Shown: piece after piece, positions 29,616 to 41,928 of the stretch | How the letters are laid out: every line of letters starts with the position of its first letter | Position numbering within the stretch: the first letter of the stretch is position 1 | From: Porphyra umbilicalis | Taxonomy: Eukaryota > Rhodophyta > Bangiophyceae > Bangiales > Bangiaceae | Length of the DNA: 64,000 nucleotides | Direction: 5' to 3' | Assembly: GCA_002049455.2 (NCBI GenBank) | Contig: KV918804.1 | Span: 186,001 to 250,000 of the forward strand | Made by a program: the position numbers and the translations under genes | Notes under the pieces: generated by a model | Seen by the model: only the letters and a program-made list of their open reading frames with translations | The model's database searches: none | What the model was told of the DNA's origin: nothing

Positions 29616-30688
29616 GAATAGACACTAGGGGGGGGATGGGGGTGGGGTTGTGGGGGGGGTTGGGGGCGGGCCTGGGGGGGTTGGGGGGGGTTGGGTGGTG
29701 TTGGGGCGGGGGCGCAATTTTGCATTGTGGGTGGGTCGTCAATTTGGACCCACAATAGCCTGACGACGTGCTGACGTCATCATGGACATGACGTGGCCGA
29801 TTTCCATCGCCCCACCAAAGCTGTCTTGATCCCGCACCGCGTCCCGCTTTTCTGCTACTTCGGCCGTCACTGCGCCTCTCCCTACTGGCAGCCAGTCGTC
29901 GCTACAGAAATCCTCGTTTTGTGTGCTTTCCTGCTTGGCTGCCCACCACGCCGCGACCGACGTGTCATCTGCCAAGGCGCCCCTGCTAGACTACGAGAAA
30001 CGCACGAACATAGAATTCCCGTCTTGTTTCCATCTGGGCGAAAGGAACAAGTACAGTACGGGAGACCAGCCGCAGTGTTTTTTCCAACACAAAGCAGTGG
30101 GAATCGATATAGGCAGGCACAGAAGCGCACTTATGCTATCCACAAGATGGGGCAGTGCCAGAAAAAGGCACGTGCTCCATTGGATTAGCCAGTGCCAGCA
30201 TTGCCTTGACGTACAATCCAGAACACTCCAGCAATCAGCTCCTAGTTATTTTACTCTCCTTGCCACGCGCACAGCCGCGGTCCGGACCATCGGAGCAGCC
30301 CACAGCAGGTGCCCTCGTACGGCCACATGGCTGGCTACCGACGCAACAGTGGGCACGACGATGGTGACCTCATGCCATTTCCTCTCACGCGTTTTCCCCG
30401 CCTAGCTCCTTCTCCCATAGTGCCAACGCATGAACTCTCCCTTGTTCGCATACTGGGTCGGGAGGGGGAGGCTGTGAGACAATGGCGGCGTGCGGGTAGT
30501 GACCCTTGCCTCAGATAGTCGGGGCCCATGGAAGAGACCGTGCACCAGAGGTTGTGACTGGCAGACCGAAAAGCGGCCATCAGCAGATATCAGACACTGC
30601 TCATATGAGAGCTTTTAATTTAAGTACTCTAATTCAAATCTCATGCTTGGTCGCTGTCTTGGGAGCCGTGTCGAGCAGACTTCAAGCG
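29616..30688. other. G-rich tract and gene-free gap
   Basis: 29,629-29,713 is a strongly G-rich plus-strand tract with many runs of three or more G, able to form quadruplexes. The rest, up to the LTR element, has only short unsupported ORFs. Confidence 0.5.
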
Positions 30689-30693
30689 TTCTT

Positions 30694-30877
30694 TGTGGAA
30701 CGCCTGGCCCACATTCCCATCCCGTACTTCCTCGCCGACCTACTTCGCTTGATCATTTCTCGTCTAACTAAATCATTTTCCGCATGATCTCGTCTGACCT
30801 GCATGCCCCCATTATAAACCGCCGCCAGCCCCCGGACCACCACCGGTGCGGCGGTCAGCTTTCTTCTAACTATCACA
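30694..30877 (+). repeat. Left LTR of the Copia-type element
   Basis: 184 bp, beginning TG and ending CA. It has the same length as the right copy and differs from it at roughly 12 positions (about 6-7 percent). That implies the insertion is not recent. A TATAAA-like box (ATTATAAACC) lies near 30,811-30,820. Confidence 0.9.
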
Positions 30878-33800
30878 TGGTAGCCAACGGTGCACCTTTG
30901 CTGAGGGCTCACTCCCGCCGTCCGTCTGCCCTCCTCCGAGTCCCGGCCACGCTACGTTGACTCCTCGGTCTTCCCGGCCCGGCCACGCCTCGGAGCCCCG
31001 CCCCTCCCGCCTGCTGTCTCCCCCCCCCCCCCTTCCGCCACCATGCCCTTCCCCTCCGGCTCTGCTCCCCCCGCCCACCCGTTCGCGTCCCCCGTCTCCG
31101 CCTACCTCTCGACGATCAAGTCCGACCCGTCCTCTTATGATGACATCGCCGCCCGCGTACGCCATCTCCAGGCCGCCGGTTGCCTCATCTGGCCCGCCAA
31201 CGACGCCAACCTCGCGACCGACATGGCCATCGGCGATTTCGACGTCACGACCCTGACCCGCCGCCAACTCACCGCCGTCTCCATCGCCGTGAATGAGATC
31301 TGGCCGCCCTACCCCACCCCCAACCTCCACCGCGCCATGGGCGGCCTCACCCGCCTCTCCCTCCTGCAGCTCTTCCTCGACGGCGAATATGACCAGATCA
31401 CCTCTTTCTGCCCGCCCGTCGCCTCGCCCCCGACAACCTCCTCCAACGCGCACCCCTCCCGCCCGCCGCACCCCGGCCCCTCCTCGCCTCCGCCCGCCCC
31501 GCCCGCCTCCACCTCCCCCCGCGCCCCGCCTGCCGGCCCAACGTCGCCTTCCCGCTCCCCGCGCCGCTCCCCGTCGCCCGCTTGTGCTCCCTTCCCGCCG
31601 ACCGGCCACGCCCCGGGCACCCCGGCCAACCCGTCCGCGGCCGTCCGCGCCGTCGCCACTACACCCACGACCGTCAATACGGCGGCGCCGACTCGGAGTC
31701 CCTCTCCCGCGCACGCAACACCTTCGCCAACATCTGCGACGCCTTCCAGGTCCCACGCCCCCTCCGCGCCACGTGCCTACCCTTCGCCCTGCGCAGCACA
31801 GAGTACAACCTGGCCTACCTCGTCCCCGACTCATCGCGGCCTCCCCGAGGACGCCCCGTGGGACATCATCCACTCCTGCGTCCACTCGGCCGCCCACACT
31901 CTGCGCATCCGCAAGCAGTGGCAGACGATCCAGTACCGCACCCAGCCCACGCTCCCCAACGACACCGCCGTCTCCCGCTTTGAGCGCATGCTGTCCCGCC
32001 TCACCCTGCCCCAGACGCAAATGGCCCCCCGGTACCACACCGCCGCTATGCTCGCTGACAAGATCCTCGATTCTGTGCGCGGGGAATGGTTCTCCGCGTC
32101 CCTGATCGCGGGCTCGTCCCCATCCGACCCCCATGCCCTGTCCGCCCAGGCCAAGCTCCTGCTCGCCACCGGTACTCCCAGCATCCGCTGCCCCCTCTCT
32201 CTCGCCTGCCCCACCCCCCTCCCCTACTCCGCCTTCCACGCCTCCCCCTCCCCTACCCCCCCCGCCTACGACGCCCGCCCCGACGCCACCTGAACGGTCG
32301 ACGTCGAGACGCCGCACGACGACCGCCATAACGACGTATTCTACGTCCTCCGCCGCTTCTGTGGCGACGCCGAGCGCCCGTACCGCACCGAGCGCTCCCC
32401 GGCCCGCCCCTACGGTGGCCCCGGCCCCGCCAACCCATGCCGCATCTGCCAAGGCACAGACCACTTCGCGCGCACGTGCCCCACCACCCGCTCTCGCCCG
32501 ACGCTCGGCCCCCCGTTCCGCCCCGCTCCCTCCTCCGCCTACCTGACCACCCCCACGACCACCGCCGACATCCTCCCGCCCGCCGGCGCCGCCCCCGCCC
32601 CGCCCACTCCGGCCCCCGCCCCCACCGCGGACCACTTCAACTACGACGCCGTCTGGCACCTGCCCCACCTCCCCGTCTCGGCTTTCTACTCCGCGCCCGA
32701 GGCCGGCATCTCGAAAGCCATCGCCGACATCGGCACCCCCGGCGACATCGATGGCGACACCTGGCTGCGCCGCCACCCCCAGTTGACAACCTCCTCCCTC
32801 CTACCCGCCACTGCCCGCTTTGCCATGGGCCGCGACATCCCCGCCTCCATCGGGCGCGTCGGCCTCCGCATCACGACCGCCGACTCGTCCGGCGCCCCCC
32901 TGACCTTCGAACTACCCCTCGTGCACATCCTCCGCCACACCACCGTGCCCCTCCTCGTCGGCCTCGCTTCCCATAAACGACTCCGCCTCATCATCGACAC
33001 CGCCAACAACACCATCTTCTTCGGCCCCGCCCGCTGCCCCGTCATCTGCTCCATCATTCGCGGCTGCATGACCCTGCCCCCCCCCCCCCCGCCCGCCGCC
33101 TCGCCATCCTCGCTGTACTACACGCGCGCGGAACTCGGCCTGGCCCACCGCCAGCTTTGCCAGGCCAGCGTCGACGCCCTTCTCCGCGCCTTTCCGCCCT
33201 CCACCTTCTCTCCACCGACGTCGCCACCCTCCACGACATTGCCCGCTCCTGCCTCCCCTGCCAGCAGTTCTCACACCTGCCCCGCCGCCCCCGCTACGCC
33301 CTCCCCTCCGGGCCCGTCACCTTTGACCGAGTTATTGCCATGGACACCTTCCAACTCCGCCCCGACCTCCCCAAGGTGCTCAACATCATCTGCCTGCACA
33401 CGGAATTTGGCCTGGGCCGTTTCACCCCCTCCTTACGGGGACCCGACGTCCTCGCTATCATTTACCTGACCTGGCGGACCATCTGGGGCTGCCCTGAGGC
33501 CTGCTTGACAGAACGCGGATCCGAGGTGGAGAACGACGCATTCATCAATTCCCTCAAGTCCATGGGCGTCCATTGGCGCGCCTCCCCCACCGAGGCGCCT
33601 TGGGGCATCGGCCGCAACAAACGACAGCACGAGCCCATCCGCGACGCCTTCCTGCGCATCCTCGCCCAGACCCCCACGCTCTCCCTAGAACTCGCCCTCG
33701 TCATGGCCTACAAGGGCCGCAACGACGCCCCCCGCGCCCACGGAGCCTCTCCGACCACTGCCACCACGGGCGACCAACCCCGCCTCATCATTGGCCCCAA

Positions 33801-34959
33801 CCACCGCGCCGACCCCTCCGTTTCCGCCCGCGCCCGCGCCATGCACGCCGCCCGAAACTCCATGGAGAAGTACACTGCCGCCGACGGCCTCCGCGGCGCC
33901 CTCTCCGACACCGGAACATCTGTCCCTCTCGTCGAGCGCGGCCGGGAGGTCTGGTCCCACCTTCACTGCAACGGCTGGCTCCGCGGCACCGTCAGCTCCC
34001 TGGATGGAAAGACCGTCTACGTCCGCCGCAACGGCCTGCTGTTCTCTTCCCACGAATCCCGCACGAAACCTTACGTCTCGCGCACCCCACCCACCGCCCC
34101 CGCCGCCCCCTCGTCTTTCGCTGCCTCGGCCTCCACTCTTGCTCCTCCCGCGTCGGCCCCAATCCGCACTCACTCGCCCGCCCCGCCCCCCCCCGCTTCG
34201 TTCCCTCCCCGCGCCTCCGTGTTCCTCTCCCGCCCCGCCAACCCTGAATCCCCTTCGCACCCCCGCTGGGACGCTGCCAAGGTCATCGAAATCGCTGTCT
34301 TCGCCAAAATCGACTGCAAGACGCCCTCGCGTCCCTCGCCACAAGCAGATCTTCCACTACCTCTGGCGCTTGACCTACCAAACTAACCGCGGCAACGACA
34401 GGCCCGCCGAGCGCGCCCGCTTCTGCATCGCAGGCAACCAAGACTGGCACAAAAACTCCACCGTCGCTACGAGCCCCGTCTCACCCCAACGCGCCATCCG
34501 CGCCGTCGTCGCCGCCTCCGTCGTCCTCGGATTCTCCGTCCACACCGAAGACTTCCTGCGCGTTTACCTCCTGTCTGACGTCCCCCCCGAGCCCATCTAC
34601 GTCTGGGCTCCGCCCGAGGCCGGCCACCCCAACGGCATGGTGTGGGCCTTCCACTGCGCCATGTACGGCAAGAACGACGCCGGCCGACACTTCCACTTCA
34701 ACATCCAAGCCCGCTTCCGCACCATCCCCGGCATCACACCCAGAACGGCCTTCGACACTATCTACCTCTCCCCTCTCCAGAGCATCATCGCCACCTACGT
34801 CGACGACAACCTCAACGCTGGCACGCCCGCCTTCCTCCGCTCCCTCTTCTCCTTCCTGGCCTCCTACGATACGCACAAGCCCGACCACGACAGCATCAAG
34901 TTAGCGGGCATCATCGCCCGCTCAGACGCCGCTGGCATCCGCTGCGACACCGATGACTA

Positions 34960-35359
34960 TTGCTGATCCCCGAATTTTTGTCCTGGTGGACAGAGACTGA
35001 CTTGCGGACCGACTCTCTCCACCAATCAGATGCGCCCCTGGGACTGACTTGGTGCTCCTGGTTGCTTACATGAGCCCATACAGCCTGGAAATCAACATCA
35101 GCTCCTCTTTTTCTCTGCACTTCTGGCAAGGAGACAGTAGAAAATGTTAAGATCTCGCGTGGGCAGCTTGCTCCGTGCCAAGAAAATCGGATCAAGCGGC
35201 AACAAACAGTGAGTTCTGCTGGATGCAAGGTCCCAGTACCGAATGCGGGCTTTCTATTAGCTTCGATGCCTTCTTACTGTCGTTTTAAACCAATAGAGTG
35301 CTCTTATTCAGAGTCAGTCTCTGTCTCTGTCCCCCAGGACAAATTTCGGGGATCAGCAA
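34960..35359 (+). repeat. MITE, TTGCTGATCCCC family, copy B (inside the Copia element)
   Basis: This is a 400-bp copy with ends TTGCTGATCCCCGAA and the complement, and longer imperfect inverted ends including GTCCTGG.GGACAGAGAC. TA duplications lie at 34,958-34,959 and 35,360-35,361. Compared with copy C it keeps an extra ~48-bp segment near its left end. The nesting shows that it moved after the LTR element inserted. Confidence 0.92.
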
Positions 35360-36318
35360 TACTCCCGCACCCTCGCCCCACTGCCGCTCCACCCCCCTCT
35401 CTCGTCTCCCCTCCCCTACCGCAAACCCCTACACTCCCTCGCCGCCAAACCACTCTGGGTTAGCCGCGTCGCCCGCCCGGACATCCTCACGAACGCCACC
35501 AACCTCGCCCGACGCGTACGCCGACTACTCCGGTTCCTCCTCCTCGCCCTTGGACCGGTGCCAACTCGGTTGCCTCATCACGCTGACGGATCATTCTGAT
35601 CGCTTCTCCGCGCTGCACTGGGCGTCGCACAAGCCCCACCGCGTCTGTCACGGCTCCTGCGCGGGCGAGTTGCTCGCCCTCGCCGATGCCATCTCCGTCA
35701 CGCTCGACGTCCGCCTGCTCTTGAAAGAGGTGCTCTCCCAGCGCGTCTCGCTCCACGTCCACGTCCACACCGACCTTTTGGCCGCCTAGGATATGACGAG
35801 CTCCTTCCGCGACCCCGCGGACATGACAAGAAAGAACGACCTGCTTATGCTGCGCCGTGCCCTCCTCGCCGGCACTATCGCCACCCATCACCTCATCCGC
35901 GGGGCGCATAACCCCGCGGACGCCCTTTCCAAGCCCATGTACGCCCGCCGCCCAACGACGCTCCCGACAGCACCCTGGCCTCGGGCACGCTGCGCGCCCA
36001 AACCCGCTCCTCCACATCCTCTACCGTGTACCGGACCTCGGCCCGCCGGCTCGCCCAAGCCTGAGCCGCCGTCCGCCGCAGCCGCAAAGTCCGTGCTGCC
36101 GCAGGGGCCGACCTCCCCCTGCCCGCGTCGTCTACCGCCAACACGGGGTGAGCTTGCCGCCCCCCATGTCCCGCCTGCGACCTTTCCTGTCGCACGTCTT
36201 TTCCCACCGCCCCCTGCCCGCCCCTCGGATTTTCTCTCCCCACCCGTGCCCACCCTCGGCACCACTAAATTGTCTTGGCCGCGGTGACGCTCGCCTCGGC
36301 TCGGCCGCGACCGGGGAG

Positions 36319-36502
36319 TGCGGAACGCCTGGCCCACATTCCCATTTCGTACTTCCTCACCGACCTACTTCGCGTGATCATTTCTCGTCTTACTTGATCA
36401 TTTTCCGCATGATCTCGTCTGACCTGCATGCCCCCATGATAAACCGCCGCCAGCCCCGGGACCACCACCTGTGCGGCGGTCAGCTTTCTTCGAACTATCA
36501 CA
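36319..36502 (+). repeat. Right LTR of the Copia-type element
   Basis: 184 bp, directly after a GGGGAG purine tract. It is collinear with the left LTR over its whole length. The bases that follow (TTCTG) nearly repeat those preceding the left LTR (TTCTT), as expected of a 5-bp target duplication. Confidence 0.9.
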
Positions 36503-37122
36503 TTCTGAGGCCTCTTAGTCGTTGTTTCATGCAAGGTGCTGCGGCTGTGTCGTGCTGTAGTCAGGCTGCACATCGTCTAGTCATTGAATAGAAGACTGCT
36601 GACCGCTGGATCTAATCAGAATACTCTACAAGGTTTATTCGGACCAGCTTCGTTCAAAGCTCTCATTGGTCGCGGGGCACGCGTGAAGGGCAGCAGGAAG
36701 GGTGTCATATGAGCATGAAGGAGCCAATGTTGTACCATGCTGACCACACCGACGTGACCAGGGAATGTTCACTATCCTACTTGAGCTCCTCGGTCGACAT
36801 TCACGTGGGTTTTTTTTTTTTCGGACCTCCTGCTGATACGCACAGGATGCCTGGGTATTCCTGGTGGCGAAGGGCAAAAACTCTTGGGTGAGTAATATGC
36901 CAAAAACCAGAGTCGTGCGTCGCTTGCCTTTATCATTCCTCCTGGGTAAAGTGACGCTCCTGATTTCGCCTACGGAGTCAGATTGGGCTAAATCCGACTC
37001 CATCATGCTGTTTTGCACCGACATGTAACCGCAATCAGTGCCTTTCTGGACATACGAGCTTTGTGTGACAACCGCTGCTGCAGCGTTGCCGCGGTGCCCA
37101 CTGTTGCTGCCGCCACCGCCAC
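36503..37122. other. Spacer, no gene recognised
   Basis: This is a mixed-composition spacer between the LTR element and a GC-rich island. It contains an 11-T run near 36,810-36,820. No gene is supportable. Confidence 0.4.
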
Positions 37123-38814
37123 CTACGCCGCGAATCTTCTTCGCTTGGTGGCTGGCGCGGCCGTCGTTGCCCGGCCCGCGAACGCCGCCATTCTACAAAA
37201 TCGGCGCCGCTGCGCTGCGATCCCGCCTGGCTCTGTGGCCGGGGAGCGGGCGGCAGGGAAAGGAGCGTACCCGACCGCCGCGCTCGAACGCGCCCCCACC
37301 GACGCCGTCGTGCAACCAGTAGAGGTGGCCGACGAATGCTGGACCGCTCTCTGCGCCACGGCCACCGGCGCCTCCTGTATAGGCGCAGGCTGCCACGCCG
37401 CCGGTGCGGCCCCGCCGTCGGCCGCAGCCACACCTCTTTCACATTTCCCGGCTTCCGACGGCTGGTTGGCCTCCCTCAGCGGCGCGCCAGGCGTACTAGA
37501 TGCGCGGTTGGTGGCAGCGGTGGGGGCGGCGGCGGTGGCAGCAGTCCCTGTCGACCACGTCGCTCCCACTGCTGGCGACGGTGACGGAGCGGATCCTCGC
37601 CTGTTTGCAGACCCGCAAAGCGCTGCCGCTGCCTCCTCAGTGCCTGCGAGCGCCAGGACGGAGGCGTCCGTGGCGTCGCGGCCCCCGGCATTGGCGGAGG
37701 CAGGTACGGACGCGGCGCCCGCCCCGGGAACGATGACCATCCCGCGACGCGCTGGGGGTATCTGCGGGGGCGGTGGCGGCGACACTACGCCGTCCAGCCC
37801 CGTCACCGCCTGCCAGTTATCTTCCCTCTGCGACGCGGCGCCGCGCGCGGCGCGGCGGCCGGTAGCCGGGGTGGTGGCGGCGGAAACCGCGTGGCGGCCC
37901 TTGCTTGTGGGGGGGACGTGCCGGGGCGTGGAACGCCTTGGCTGCCCTACGCACCCCGCCGCCACGGTGCCGTGCATCACTGGCCGAGGCGCTGTGGGCC
38001 GGTGGCCATTGAATGATGGAGGGGGAAGTGCCGACGCTACGTCCCCCCCCGCCGCTACAGGCGCGGCGGCGCCCCCCGACAGTCCGCTGCGAGACGCGGC
38101 TTGGAAGTCGGCGGCAGCGGTGGCGGTGGCGGCGGTGGCGGCGCTTCCCGTCCGATGGGATGTAGGAAAAGCCCCAGACGGACACACGTCCCCATGCCCC
38201 TTGGCCACGGCGCGCGCGATCGCAGCCGCCACACCAGTCACACGACCGCCGACGGTGGGGACTATTTGAGGGATGATCTCGGTTGGGAGAAGTGGGTGTA
38301 CCTTAGGGCAACCAACAAAGCACGTTCGCACACACATACACAAGCTCAAGCCACTCATCCACTTCACCATGGTCCCCCATCCCCGGTCCTCGCTGGGAGT
38401 CAACAGCGGCGACGGCGAACAGGGATGGGGGCGGCGGCAGGCATGGGCGGTGGCAACAGCGGGCGGTGCCGACGGCAGCGGTGACTCGGGGTGGCGGCGG
38501 TGACGGCCAAGGGGGGTGGCAAGACTAGCCAGAGGGGGGCGGCGGCGGCACCCGGCGTCGCCAAGAGCCGGGTGCGGCGCTGGCTGGGAGGTCGGCGGTG
38601 GCAGTCGGGGGCGGCGGTGGCGGCAGCCTGGAGCGGCCGAGCTGCGGGGGCGGCGGAAGCCAGGGAAGCCGAGAGAGGAAGAAGGCGGCAGCGGGGCACA
38701 GCGGCAACCACTACGGGGGCGCCAGCGAGGTGCAGCGGCAGCCGCTGTGGGGGCGGCGGCAGGCATACACGCGCCGCCGGTAGCTCCCATTCGGCGGGGG
38801 CGGCCGGATTTCAA
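37123..38814 (-). CDS. Doubtful long Ala/Pro-rich ORF in a GC island
   Basis: This minus-strand frame of 563 codons fills a GC-rich island. Most of it is Ala/Pro/Gly/Thr-rich without domains. A hydrophobic, cysteine-bearing stretch (VKWMSGLSLCMCVRTCFVGC) lies near its middle. The end is basic (AQRRRFCRMAAF, then KRRRFAA), like a nuclear signal. The opposite strand is open at 37,013-38,269 but lacks an early ATG. I favour the minus strand because its limits match the island. It may still be non-coding; no family recognised. Confidence 0.28.
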   Translation of the reverse strand: MKSGRPRRMGATGGACMPAAAPTAAAAAPRWRPRSGCRCAPLPPSSSLGFPGFRRPRSSAAPGCRHRRPRLPPPTSQPAPHPALGDAGCRRRPPLASLATPLGRHRRHPESPLPSAPPAVATAHACRRPHPCSPSPLLTPSEDRGWGTMVKWMSGLSLCMCVRTCFVGCPKVHPLLPTEIIPQIVPTVGGRVTGVAAAIARAVAKGHGDVCPSGAFPTSHRTGSAATAATATAAADFQAASRSGLSGGAAAPVAAGGDVASALPPPSFNGHRPTAPRPVMHGTVAAGCVGQPRRSTPRHVPPTSKGRHAVSAATTPATGRRAARGAASQREDNWQAVTGLDGVVSPPPPPQIPPARRGMVIVPGAGAASVPASANAGGRDATDASVLALAGTEEAAAALCGSANRRGSAPSPSPAVGATWSTGTAATAAAPTAATNRASSTPGAPLREANQPSEAGKCERGVAAADGGAAPAAWQPAPIQEAPVAVAQRAVQHSSATSTGCTTASVGARSSAAVGYAPFPAARSPATEPGGIAAQRRRFCRMAAFAGRATTAAPATKRRRFAA

Positions 38815-41203
38815 CCCACCTGGTGGGATATGTGACGCGGAAGTATGGTTCCAGCGCTGTGAAAAGAGAGCTTCTGAAAGTCAAATGTGGGTCGGTGGCG
38901 TGGGTCGGGGACACGCTTCGTGCCAAGTACCGCCTGCAACTCACATTTGGAACCCACTTGTGGCTATCTGGGTCATCCGGCCAACCCAAATACCGGTCGG
39001 TGAAGACCGCTGTGGCGACACACGTGGCGCTAGTTGTGCCACCACCACTCGTTCCAGCCCGTGCTGAACGCCCACTACGTAGTACGAAGGGGCCCCCGAT
39101 GCGCCAGGGGGCCGCCGCAGGGGCGCTGGAGGCACCGGGAGACGTGGCAGCCGGCGGGGGGTGACGACGCCGGCGGCGGCGGTTGTTGGCGGGCCGGCGA
39201 TGCGGGAGCAGGGACGCCGGGGCCGCCCAGCTGCCCGGCTAGAGTCACCGGAGGTGCGTACCTGACCCGCCGCGCCGCGACACGCGGGCCCCGCCGTAGG
39301 CTGCGTTGGCGCACCCGAGAGGGCGCGGCATGCGACGCCTGACCGGGCGCCACGCGGCGGGTGCAACGTGTTGCGCGCCGGACGGTTACTCCCCCTCATC
39401 TTGTAATGATCGCTTCGGGGGACTTGATATGCATGGATGGAAATATCTGCATTGGTTGGCGACGGCCCGGGTCAATTCCCATTCGGGGAATTGGGCCCGG
39501 GCGACGGTTTCCGCCCGTTTAGGACGAAGCGCGACGACGGTGGGAGGCACCGTCGTCGCCGGCAAGTAAACCGTGTCTCGATGTCTTGGCGTTTCGATCG
39601 GCCAGACTTCCCGGACCTCGAGTCCCATAGCGGGTGTCGCGCGAGCGGCTGAGACAGCCGTTACTTCCCTCCTTCTGAGGTAACCCCCTAGATTGTGGTA
39701 CTGCACACCGCGTGCGCATATGTCTCATGTTCCGTCTGTATTGAGAAGGCGAATCATCATGCAACGTGCAAGCTGCCTTTGTCAACCGGCACCATGGCCT
39801 CCCCGATGCCATCACCCCCCCCCCCTCCCCAAGTCCTGAACTGCCGGCGCCCCTCCACTCAGAAGTTGCACTCTGCCCACTGAAACCCATCTTCATCGAC
39901 CGCCGCCGGCCCCGTCATATGCTCGGCCAAGGCGCCCCCACAGAGGGGGTAGGGGTGATAGTGCTTGAGATGGAGGTCAGCTGGAATGTGCTCATCGCAC
40001 ATGGATCCAGCCTTGCTCGGTCGCTGGCAAGTTTGTAAGAGCATTGTTAACAATGAGATGCTATCGCCATATTCACGCCACGTTGCACAACGTATCCTAT
40101 AAAGCACCAGAAGTCCGATGTAACACCATTTTGTAGACGAAGAAGCCCTTTTGTTGTTCGGGCCATGCAAATAGAACTACCTACTTGATTCTGGCTTCCG
40201 CTGACCAAGAATAGCTGTGCGGCTATCGCTTTTCTATTTCGAGTCGGAATAGCTTTTAGGATAGCCGAGGCTATCTCACGGGAGCCTCTGATTGGCCCAT
40301 GTAATGGATCAACGACCCGTTTCACAGCAAATAGCAGCACGTGGCTGAAACGTGTGCGCCACGTCTGCAAGATTGACTGCCAGTTCCTTCTGTGCAGAGA
40401 TGGTCGCTGTTCCGGAACGTCCGCAGGAGCTGTCGTACATGGCAATGGTCCTACAGCGACGCTCTTCTAGGCGTGGACGTCATCAAGCGCTGCACATTTT
40501 GACCTGTTTCTTTGTCCGTCTGCCGACGAGCGTTCTCTGCGCCTTCGTTATGGATGATACGGCTGCTCACCACAGTTGTCAACTGCCGCTGCTGGGAATC
40601 AAGTCCTGGCGGAAAATGTCTTCTTGATCGGGCCAAGAAAGGACATGGTGTAAGGGATCCTGCAGGTACTTAGGCTCATGACAGCAAAGCAGCCAACCGC
40701 TGACGTACATGTGGCTGTCTAAGGACGCGGACTTGGTTCTAGAATGGAATAGCCGATAGAGAAAGCCTGAGTTGTTGACAATGCTCTAACTCGCATTGAG
40801 CACGACGTGAGAGACGTCGGCGCAGCCTCGGAGCTTGAGACCAGCGGCACTGGGTGCATCCGCCAATGCGGCCGTATCAGGGCCGCTCATGGGTGTTTTC
40901 ATTCGCGCGGACAGCTAGCACTGAAGGGAGCGGTCTCACAATGCACGTGCGAAGCGAGGTACGACGCACTACACACTCTGCAAGTCGTGGGCCCAATCGA
41001 TGATCCCTCCCACACACGCGGCTGATCCTTCGTGATTGCCGTAGACAAAACGGCCTCAGCCGCCCGCGCGGCCAAGCTCAGTAGCAAGTTGGCTGGTGCT
41101 AGCTATCGCTACTTAGCCGACCACGGTTGTCGGGCACACAGGCAGGTAGCGCGCAAGCGCAAAGAGAGATTCAATGCATTTGCTGTACATTGGCCACCCA
41201 TAG
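38815..41203. other. Gene-poor gap left of the CACTA element
   Basis: No coding region can be supported. A short imperfect palindrome GATAGCCGAGGCTATC lies at about 40,261-40,276, among several AATAGC/GGCTAT motifs between 40,208 and 40,280. These may be the remains of a small foldback element. Positions 39,050-39,400 are GC-rich with multiple shadow ORFs. Confidence 0.4.
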
Positions 41204-41239
41204 CCCTACAAGAAAAATAGCCGGGATATCCCGGGTTTT
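41204..41239 (+). repeat. Left terminal inverted repeat of the CACTA element
   Basis: It starts CCCTACAAGAAAAATAGCC and pairs with 47,230-47,265. The first 15 bases are identical to the other end, and only a few of the next 21 differ. Subterminal CCCGGGT motifs follow directly. Confidence 0.95.
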
Positions 41240-41767
41240 CTAACCCAAAATCCCAGGAGACCTGGGATCCCGGGTCAAATCGGCTTCCACGGAGCGATTT
41301 ACCCTGGATTTCGGGGTGCCGTGTGGAGCAGATCGCGGAAATCCCTGGTTGATCCGCACACAGGTGCCCGTGTTGATCGCCAGCGGCAACCCACCCGATT
41401 TCTGGGAGCCCACCAGACCTGCGGGCCGCCCCGCGGCGGCACCCCACCCGATTCTGACAAGCCAGCCAGTGCGGTGTCCCCCCCCCTCACGGTCGTGTCT
41501 GAGAGGACTGTTCCTCCGTTCGGGAAGTGGCGTGTGGGAATCCTCTGAGGGGGGGAGCGGGGCGGCACTGTGACACGGGTGGAAGGTTCGAAACAGCAAT
41601 GAATCGCGCGACTCTCGAGTGTAAGCTGGAGGGTGACTCTGCGTCTTACGGGCGATCAAACGACAAAGCACTGGAAAGATCCGGAAAGCAATCGAGACTT
41701 CCAGTACCTTCGACACGCTGGAGGGTCCTACTGCAATTTGATTGGACAGTGGCTCCCCCAAACTGCT

Positions 41768-41774
41768 TATAAAA
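41768..41774 (+). promoter_or_regulatory. TATA box of the CACTA transposase gene
   Basis: TATAAAA lies 161 bases upstream of the transposase ATG, just after the subterminal repeat zone. Between it and the ATG is a long C run (about 41,885-41,905), presumably in the 5' leader. Confidence 0.6.
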
Positions 41775-41928
41775 GCACCTCCTATTGACTTCTCGATGGC
41801 AACTCATCTCAGTCATTCGCACAAGCCCGCCGCCGGGTGCACGCTTCGCCACCGCCACCGCGTCGTCTTCCTCTCCCCGCCCATCCCCCCCCCCCCCCCC
41901 CCCCCATCTTCTCTCTACCAGCAGCACC

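Larger units (their letters stand above)
30694..36502 (+). mobile_element. Broken Copia-type (Ty1-like) LTR retrotransposon with nested MITE
   Basis: This is a fossil element of about 5.8 kb. It has two 184-bp LTRs and flanking 5-bp sequences that match at four of five positions. A primer site starting TGGTAGC follows the left LTR, as expected for initiator Met tRNA. A purine tract precedes the right LTR. Parts in order: gag-like region (about 31,040-32,290), CCHC knuckle CRICQGTDHFARTC (about 32,430), protease-like region, integrase (about 33,150-33,960), reverse transcriptase with a YVDD box (about 34,350-35,000), RNase H (about 35,470-36,000). Integrase before reverse transcriptase places it in Copia. 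The coding part is broken in roughly five places and is also interrupted by a 400-bp MITE, so it looks non-functional. Confidence 0.9.

Noticed and set aside
30866-32776. A 636-codon minus-strand ORF rich in Gly/Arg
   Set aside because: It lies antisense to the gag-like part of the Copia element; its Gly/Arg composition is what the complement of Pro/Ala/Ser codons produces.
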